Assembly (NCBI GenBank): GCA_001642005.1
Contig: LWCA01000589.1
Span: forward strand, 1-22,667
DNA length: 22,667 nucleotides
Direction: 5' to 3'
DNA from: Intoshia linei
Taxonomy: Eukaryota > Orthonectida > Rhopaluridae
This document shows positions 18,301 to 22,667 of the stretch, piece by piece (the first letter of the stretch is position 1; each line of letters starts with the position of its first letter). Made by a program: the position numbers and the translations under genes. The notes under the pieces were generated by a model that saw only the letters and a program-made list of their open reading frames with translations, did not search any database and was not told where the DNA came from.

Positions 18301-20772
18301 GAAAATTTTCCTAAATGTATATTAGAATGAATACATTATGATGATTAATCAGGGTTGCCAACTGCGTTATTTTCCCCCTGAGAATTTGAGTTTTCAAATT
18401 CAACTTAGGGTTCAGGGTTAAGTGATATTTCACTAACCAAAAATAAAAATTTTTTTTTAGATTTTGATTAAATTCTGATAAAATTCATTTTTTTGAATAA
18501 TAATAAACAAAACAGATAAAATTACTTTTTTTTTAAAACTTTTCCAAATTTTTTAACTTAATTTTAATTTTCATTAAAATTTTTAAAAAAATCTGATCAA
18601 TTTAGAAAAAAAACGATTATTTTTTCTGAATTTTGGTTTAAATTCTTAGAAAATTTAATTTTTTTACTGTTTAATTAATAAAATTTAACTAAACTGATAG
18701 AATTACTCTTAAAAACATTTTTTATCTGAAATTTTTATGAATTTTTTATTTTAATCTAAAAGTTTTATAAAAATTGATGAATTGATATCCAAAAAAAATC
18801 TTTTTGTTGAGATTATGATTAAATTATCACAGAATTCAATATTTTTGATAAAAATGAGCAAATATGTAAAATCACTCTTTAAAATACTTTTTTTCTGAGA
18901 TATTTTTAAATTTTTAAATCTGTTTATCTTAATTTTATTTGAACCAAAAATTTTATAAAATATTGATAAATTTATACCAAAGCCAATATTTTTTCTGATA
19001 TTTTGATTGAATTCTAATAGAATTCATTTTAATAAATAATAATATACAAAACCGATAAAATATTTTTTTCTGAGATTTTTTCAAAGTTTTTTTTTTCTTA
19101 AAAAATCTTGTATAATTATTATAAACAGAGTTGTAGACTAAATTTCCCCACCTTGGCTATGTGGCCCAAAGGAGACCTATGAAACAATTTACATTTGGGG
19201 ACCACAGAAAATTTGATGAAAATTTAAATTTTCCTTTTTATTATTTTACAAATTGTTCATTTTATTTTAAGGATTTTAATTACTGTTAAAACCCATCAAC
19301 CTCAATTATCTTATTAACGCTATTGTAAAAGTTATGAAAAAAGTTATTACACATTTTTTTCCATTTAATATTTCTATCATTCTAACTTGATAATGTCATA
19401 TTTCAGTGTATAAAAAAAATATTAGTATACGACGTATACGTAGGAAAGTGCTTTATATTTATTTAACATGTCTTACATTCAAAATTTTAATTCATAAAAA
19501 AAAATTGGAGCTAATCTTACCGAAAATGTTTTGATTTAACTAAGAGTGCAGTCAAGGACCTTGACTGTTAAAAGGTATTGGAAGTCCTATTGTAAATAAT
19601 TAAATATTAAATAAATTAAAATTAAATACACTTAGTTGAAACAAGAAATAATATCAAAAAATAAATATGAAAACGAATTAAAATGTCAATACATTGAAAT
19701 TGAAAATGACAACAAAAGTAAGACAATAATGATAGAAGAGTATGAAGAAGAAATTGCAAATTTGAGTGGAAAAATGGAGGAATGTTATATAAGCACAACT
19801 GCAGCAAATGAAGAATTTGAAAAGAAAAAATCAGTAATGGTTGAAAACGAAAAACTGAAAAAAGAAATTAAGCAATTAAAGGCAACTGAATCGACACTAA
19901 ACGGTTTAATCGTAGAAAGTTCAAAAAAAATTAATTTTGAAAAAGAAAACATAATAAAACTGACAGAAGAGATAAATGTACTTCAAAGGTAAAAATTAAA
20001 ATGAAAATTTTGTAAAGTATAAAAATAGGGAAAATGTAAAATATCGAAATCGTATAGACCTGATAAATGATTCTAATGTTAACGCTGGACAAAAGAAAAT
20101 TGACGCATTATTAGAAGAATTGGATCAAAAGGATGAAGATTTAAAAAATGAATTAAAATTTAAGGATGTAATGCAACATGTTAAAGTTTTTTATTTTCAT
20201 TTAGAAGAATTTTGAAGATTTGTCTAAAAATTTTACTCAGAAAATGCAAGAAATGGAAGTAAACCCATAATAATTATTATTAAATATTGAATTTCGTTTA
20301 AACATTTAATTTAACTTGTAGAAATTATTAATGAATAAAGAACGTACTATGTCTGAAATGACCAAGAAAATGACAACAATTAACGAAGAAAAATCATCCG
20401 AAATTGTAAATAATTTGGTAAGTAAAAAAAATTTTTGACATTTATATCGTAGACTCAAAAAATATCACAACTGGAATCCGAACTATTTACAAAATTGAAA
20501 ATAATTGAATCAATGAAAAATACTGAATTTTCTGAAAAACAGAGAAACAACATTGAAAACCTAAAGTAAGCGTTTCAAAAATGAATCATAATCTGAAATT
20601 TAGAATGGAAAAATTGTGTGCTTTGATAAGCGAGGCTGAAGCACATATAGCACTAAATGATATATGTGGTCCCATTAACCAAAAAGCAAAAATGGATATA
20701 TCAAAGGAATTGAAAGAAAAACGAGATCATTTCAAGAATATGTTAGAAAAAATGGTACAAATTTTGTTATAA
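12334..20772 (+). CDS. ELKS/ERC/CAST (Bruchpilot-type) coiled-coil scaffold protein
   Basis: Fifteen exons join in one frame: 12334-13093, 13311-13435, 15743-16021, 16067-16102, 16150-16302, 16376-16543, 16579-16886, 16929-17049, 17243-17383, 19636-19988, 20029-20167, 20205-20258, 20322-20417, 20453-20565 and 20604-20772. They give 1004 aa (ERC2 about 960, ERC1 about 1116). ELKS proteins are long coiled coils that scaffold presynaptic active zones and dock Rab6 vesicles. Identification rests on SIKMFWNPELKRERAMK (family: SIKTFWSPELKKERALRK) across the exon 1/2 junction, and LCALISEAEAHIALND (family: LLAAISEKDANIALLE) in the last exon. Residues 1-220 are Asn/Ser-rich and low-complexity; the rest is Lys/Glu-rich coiled coil. 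The protein stops soon after the last block, without the C-terminal IWA that binds RIM PDZ domains. Introns 2 and 9 (about 2.3 kb) are full of transposons. Exact borders of the mid-gene coiled-coil exons are less certain. Confidence 0.82.
13690..13885. repeat. fragment related to the foldback element (ELKS intron 2)
   Basis: Reads AAAAAAAAGGGTAATCAGAGATTTTGATC, then TTATAATGTATATGATTTTAAAA, then AAAAGTATTTTGTGGTTTTGATCATGAAGGCG. The order and spacing match two successive units at 10735-10930 and 15300-15470. Confidence 0.5.
14415..15622. mobile_element. foldback-type element with ~230-bp inverted arms (ELKS intron 2)
   Basis: The left arm (14415-14642) is the reverse complement of the right arm (about 15385-15615). 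Shared blocks read TATATAATATG, TTATTT(A/G)AATAACTAC, CACATTTCAATTA, AATTTCAACCTC, ATCTTACGGG and AAAATCAAACGAGTT. The middle (14643-14831) is unrelated, and 14832-15622 is colinear with the half copy at 10268-11067. There is no open frame of note, so it is non-autonomous. The tip TATATAA leaves a TA or similar short duplication possible, but the exact ends are not resolved. Confidence 0.75.
17391..17480 (+). mobile_element. fragment of the foldback element next to ELKS exon 9
   Basis: TTTTTTGAAATTGTAGGATC, AATATTTACATTTTCAATTT and AAAAATATTGGTTGA match 10318-10430 and 14880-14960. The fragment starts only 7 nt after the exon 9 splice donor at 17384. Confidence 0.6.
17485..17540. repeat. second copy of the short element seen in CIB intron 2
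   Basis: CTAGCTTGG, TTTGTACTTTGTACAAACAG, CTAGCTCTGCCGAGGGCGG and ATATATCTAAT parallel 3950-4040. It holds a near-perfect hairpin, TTTGTAC-TT-TGTACAAA-like. The GC-richer CTCTGCCGAGGGCGG core is unusual for this DNA. Confidence 0.5.
17699..18270 (+). mobile_element. 572-bp hAT element with target duplication and transposase remnant
   Basis: The left end is CAGTGATGGCAAAG; the right end, reverse-complemented, is CAGTGATGGCAGCC. Flanks CTGTAGAT (17691-17698) and CTGTATAT (18271-18278) form an 8-bp target duplication with one mismatch. Inside, plus-strand codons from about 17949 read TYSCESLFST, stop, NNV, stop, then FHDEVSLVCVALINK. That is the hAT dimerisation region with two in-frame stops. 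It is therefore an internally deleted, dead derivative of an autonomous hAT. The tract between 17741 and 17768 has repeated ACACACTTGA-type motifs. Confidence 0.85.
18350..18425. other. possible hAT-type left end
   Basis: CAGGGTTGCCAACTGCG at 18350 has the look of a hAT terminus, and the stretch to 18425 contains a second TCAGGGTTAAG. No right end (GGCAACCCTG) was found, so this is weak. Confidence 0.3.
18455..19105 (+). repeat. array of about four ~175-bp AT-rich units (ELKS intron 9)
   Basis: Four diverged units start near 18459, 18635, 18808 and 18990. Each begins with a GATTTTGATTAAATTCT-like line, followed by (A/T)GAATTCATTTTTTT, AATAAACAAA-CTGATAAAATTACT, then a TTTTTTCTGAGATTTTT line. 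Period is about 175 bp. No coding frame was seen. Related sequence occurs in AP-1 gamma intron 3. Confidence 0.55.
19106..19635. other. 3' part of ELKS intron 9
   Basis: The segment opens with CAGAGTTGTAGACTAAATTTCCCCACC and a GC-richer stretch with GGGGACCACAG (19128-19210), which looks like another decayed transposon end, though no partner end was seen. A perfect palindrome, CAGTCAAGG-A-CCTTGACTG, lies at 19549-19567. No exon was recognised before 19636. Confidence 0.4.
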
Positions 20773-20875
20773 TTAGTTCAATCTATTTAGCAAGATAACA
20801 AAGCTTGATGTGTATTGGATTATGTTAATGTACATTAATTAAACCGTTACAAACTGTATCATTGTTTCTAAAATT

Positions 20876-20881
20876 AATAAA
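20876..20881 (+). promoter_or_regulatory. candidate polyadenylation signal AATAAA (ELKS)
   Basis: AATAAATAAAA lies about 105 nt after the ELKS stop codon and 120 nt before the next start codon. It is the best-placed candidate for ELKS 3' end formation. A second hexamer, CAATAAAG, lies near 20908. Confidence 0.4.
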
Positions 20882-20999
20882 TAAAATTTCAACAAAATTT
20901 AAAATTCAATAAAGTGTATTTTGAATTGAATATACACAATTTCTAAGATTGTAAACAATGCTTTGAAAAATAATTTTTAATTTTATATGTATTTCATAA

Positions 21000-21405
21000 A
21001 TGTTAAAAGAATTAAATAAAAAATGGCTGAAAGGTGTATCTCTCAAATACGGACAAGGAGTAGTTGTTTGTTTTGATCCTGAGGTTTAATTTTATTTTAC
21101 ATTTTATTTATTTTTTTAGCCTAGTTTAGGAAACGTTGAATATAAGGTAATCTATTAATTTTTATATTTACAGAATTTAGAGGAAACTTACCAATATCGG
21201 GGATGAAAGATTGAAACATTTAATTACACAGGTATGTCAATATTGAAATTTTGGGTTTTAATGGTTTTTAGATGAACTGGCGAATTGGAGAAGGTAATGG
21301 AAAAGCCATTTACATGATTGGAATTGACGATGATGGGAGTATAGTAGGATTAGATATGGATGGTTTAGAAAAGTCTATTAATTATCTACATGAAATGTCC
21401 ATTAG
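21000..21405 (+). CDS. GTPBP1/GTPBP2-like GTPase, 5' exons only
   Basis: Four exons join in one frame: 21000-21083, 21120-21146, 21181-21231 and 21272-21405. Family members are translational-type GTPases that bind tRNA and act in ribosome rescue and RNA surveillance. The first 98 codons match the N-terminal region of GTPBP2: PSLGNVEYKRKL (family: GNIEYKLKL), then HLITQMNWRIGEGNGKAIY, MIGIDDDGSIVGL and INYLHEMSIR. An in-frame TAA directly precedes the ATG at 21000. Exon 2 is a 27-nt microexon; the introns are 36, 34 and 40 nt. Intron 2 must end at 21180, since the acceptor at 21173 breaks the frame. The G domain (GNVDSGKST and onward) is not found in the remaining 1.2 kb. Either a long intron follows, or the copy is truncated: reading on without splicing gives NATSVCFREL and a stop at 21452-21454. 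Confidence 0.72.
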
Positions 21406-21454
21406 GTATTTATTTATTCTGAATGCTACTAGTGTTTGCTTTAGAGAATTATAG

Positions 21455-22030
21455 ACAAAATTTTGTAAAATGGGGCACCCTTTTTCCAAATTGAGTCTGT
21501 AAAAAAAAATTAGTTTTTGAATATTACAAATGTAAATAAAAATACAGTGGTATTTTGTGTTTGTCAATAAATCTTAAAATTTTTAATTTTAATTAAAAAT
21601 GAAAGTAAAAATTAAGAATCGTCCAATTTTATGAATAAGACATGGAAGGTTCATTTACATCATTTTTTTACTGAGAATTTAAAAATCTAGGTTTTGATGT
21701 CAGAAATTGACCTCTTCGACGTTTACGCTTGATAATAAAGTTTATCAACAGATTAATATGGAAATAAACGTGATAAAAAAGATAAAATGACATAAAATTT
21801 TTATTACCGATTATCAAAGTGTGTCTCCTTAGCAAAAGTGGATTTTTAGTAAAAACGGTTGAAATGAAGAATATTATCCTTTATAAAAGTAAGGATTATT
21901 AAATCTTTCACAAATGCCAAATTTTACAAATTCATAAAATCTACCGTAAAGAAACAATGAGCTGAAAAATTTGAGAAGCATTATTATATAATGAGAATAT
22001 TTTTAAACCGAACCATTTTTACTAAAAATC
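21455..22030. other. AT-rich stretch after the GTPBP-like exons
   Basis: No exon with GTPase motifs, no RNA gene and no transposon ends were recognised. From about 21825 the text begins to resemble the 29-bp repeat that follows (GCAAAAGTGGATTTTTAGTAAAAACGG and similar). Confidence 0.4.
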
Positions 22031-22325
22031 AAAATTTACCAATATTTAAGGCAAAAATCCCAATTATACCAACCCTTATGAGAAAACCTACTTTTACCAA
22101 CCTTTAATGGAAAAATTCGATTTTAAAAGCCCTTTAGGGAAAATTCAAATTTTACCAACCCTAAAAGGAAAAATTCAGTTTTAAAAACTCTTTCGGGAAA
22201 ATTCCATTTTTACCAACCTTTAAGGGAAAAATCCAGTTTTACCAACCCTAAAAGGAAAAATTCCAATTTTACCAACCCTTATGGGAAAACCCACTTTTAC
22301 TAACCTTTAATGGAAAAATCGAGTT
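22031..22325 (+). repeat. 29-bp minisatellite, about 10 copies
   Basis: The consensus unit is TTTTACCAACCCTTAAKGG followed by AAAAATTCMA, 29 bp. About ten consecutive units are visible from 22031 to 22325. They alternate between TTTTACCAACC and TTTTAAAA-CYCTTT variants, so higher-order structure is possible. No coding frame was seen. Confidence 0.8.
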
Positions 22326-22499
22326 TCTGTTTTTGAGTTATATCATCCACTACAGACCCAAGTTAAAACTGAAATATTAAGATACCATATTACAAAAAAA
22401 TTAGAAATATTCTACGGTGTTCACACCAGAGAATATTTTTTTATGAGAACAAATAGAATGTAATTATGGCACTAGTAGAGTATTGTAATATATTTTACA

Positions 22500-22667
22500 A
22501 TAGAATTTTTTGTCAGTTTTAATTTATACAGAACATTCAATTTAAATACTGACAGTATATTTTAAGTACTGACAAAATAATTTTTTTATACTGCCCTTCC
22601 AATTTAAATACTAAAAATCCATTATATCAACTGAAAATTCAATATTTCTACTGACAAACCATCTAAA
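22500..22667 (+). repeat. irregular repeat with TACTGACA motifs, runs off the window
   Basis: Motifs TTCAATTTAAATACTGACA (22528), TTTTAAGTACTGACAAA (22560), TTCCAATTTAAATACT (22597), TCAACTGAAAATTCAATATT and CTACTGACAAA recur at about 25-35 bp spacing. This is a diverged tandem array or element end; the period is not fixed. Confidence 0.45.

Noticed and set aside
20180-20204. Alternative 25-nt intron 11 in ELKS with donor GTTAAAG
   Set aside because: The donor at 20168 (GTAATG) gives 37 nt, in line with other introns, and keeps the same frame. 25 nt would be shorter than any other intron seen.
1-22667. tRNA, rRNA, CRISPR arrays, bacterial operons, viral genes
   Set aside because: I saw no tRNA-like cloverleaf, no rRNA-like conserved sequence, no spacer-repeat array and no viral or bacterial gene set. 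The spliced animal genes rule out a prokaryotic reading.

Overview
The window is animal nuclear DNA. It is very AT-rich, its genes are split by many GT-AG introns, and its repeats are mostly hAT-family DNA transposons. The four recognisable protein genes have clear animal counterparts: a CIB-type EF-hand protein, the AP-1 clathrin adaptor gamma subunit, the ELKS/ERC/CAST (Bruchpilot-type) scaffold and a GTPBP1/GTPBP2-type GTPase. In the exon models I built by hand, 20 of 34 introns are 32-50 nt long, close to the minimum that can be spliced. The proteins are divergent. Together this suggests a fast-evolving invertebrate, perhaps a small-bodied or parasitic lineage. The species cannot be named from the sequence.

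Layout. Positions 1-1900 are a transposon graveyard: the 3' end of a broken hAT element, a CAGTGGCGTAGCGT-type miniature element with a decayed MITE inside it, and a 182-bp hAT MITE with a perfect 8-bp target duplication. Positions 1910-2703 (minus strand) hold a BTB/POZ-domain gene with an in-frame stop and a frame-breaking 38-nt insertion, probably a pseudogene. Then four plus-strand genes follow head to tail: CIB (3793-4733, 7 exons, 192 aa), AP-1 gamma (5181-11429, 12 exons, 808 aa), ELKS/ERC (12334-20772, 15 exons, 1004 aa) and the 5' exons of a GTPBP-like gene (from 21000). Intergenic gaps are 448, 905 and 227 bp. The window ends in a 29-bp minisatellite and further AT-rich repeats.

Three introns are inflated to 2.2-2.5 kb by repeats (AP-1 gamma intron 10, ELKS introns 2 and 9). 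They hold hAT MITEs, a foldback element with arms of about 230 bp, a 572-bp hAT with its target duplication, and an array of about 175-bp units. AP-1 gamma (trans-Golgi/endosome clathrin coats) and ELKS (Rab6-vesicle and active-zone docking scaffold) both act in membrane traffic. Their adjacency may be chance; no operon-type signal was seen.

All exon models rest on reading-frame continuity, GT-AG borders and remembered family sequences. No alignment or search was run.
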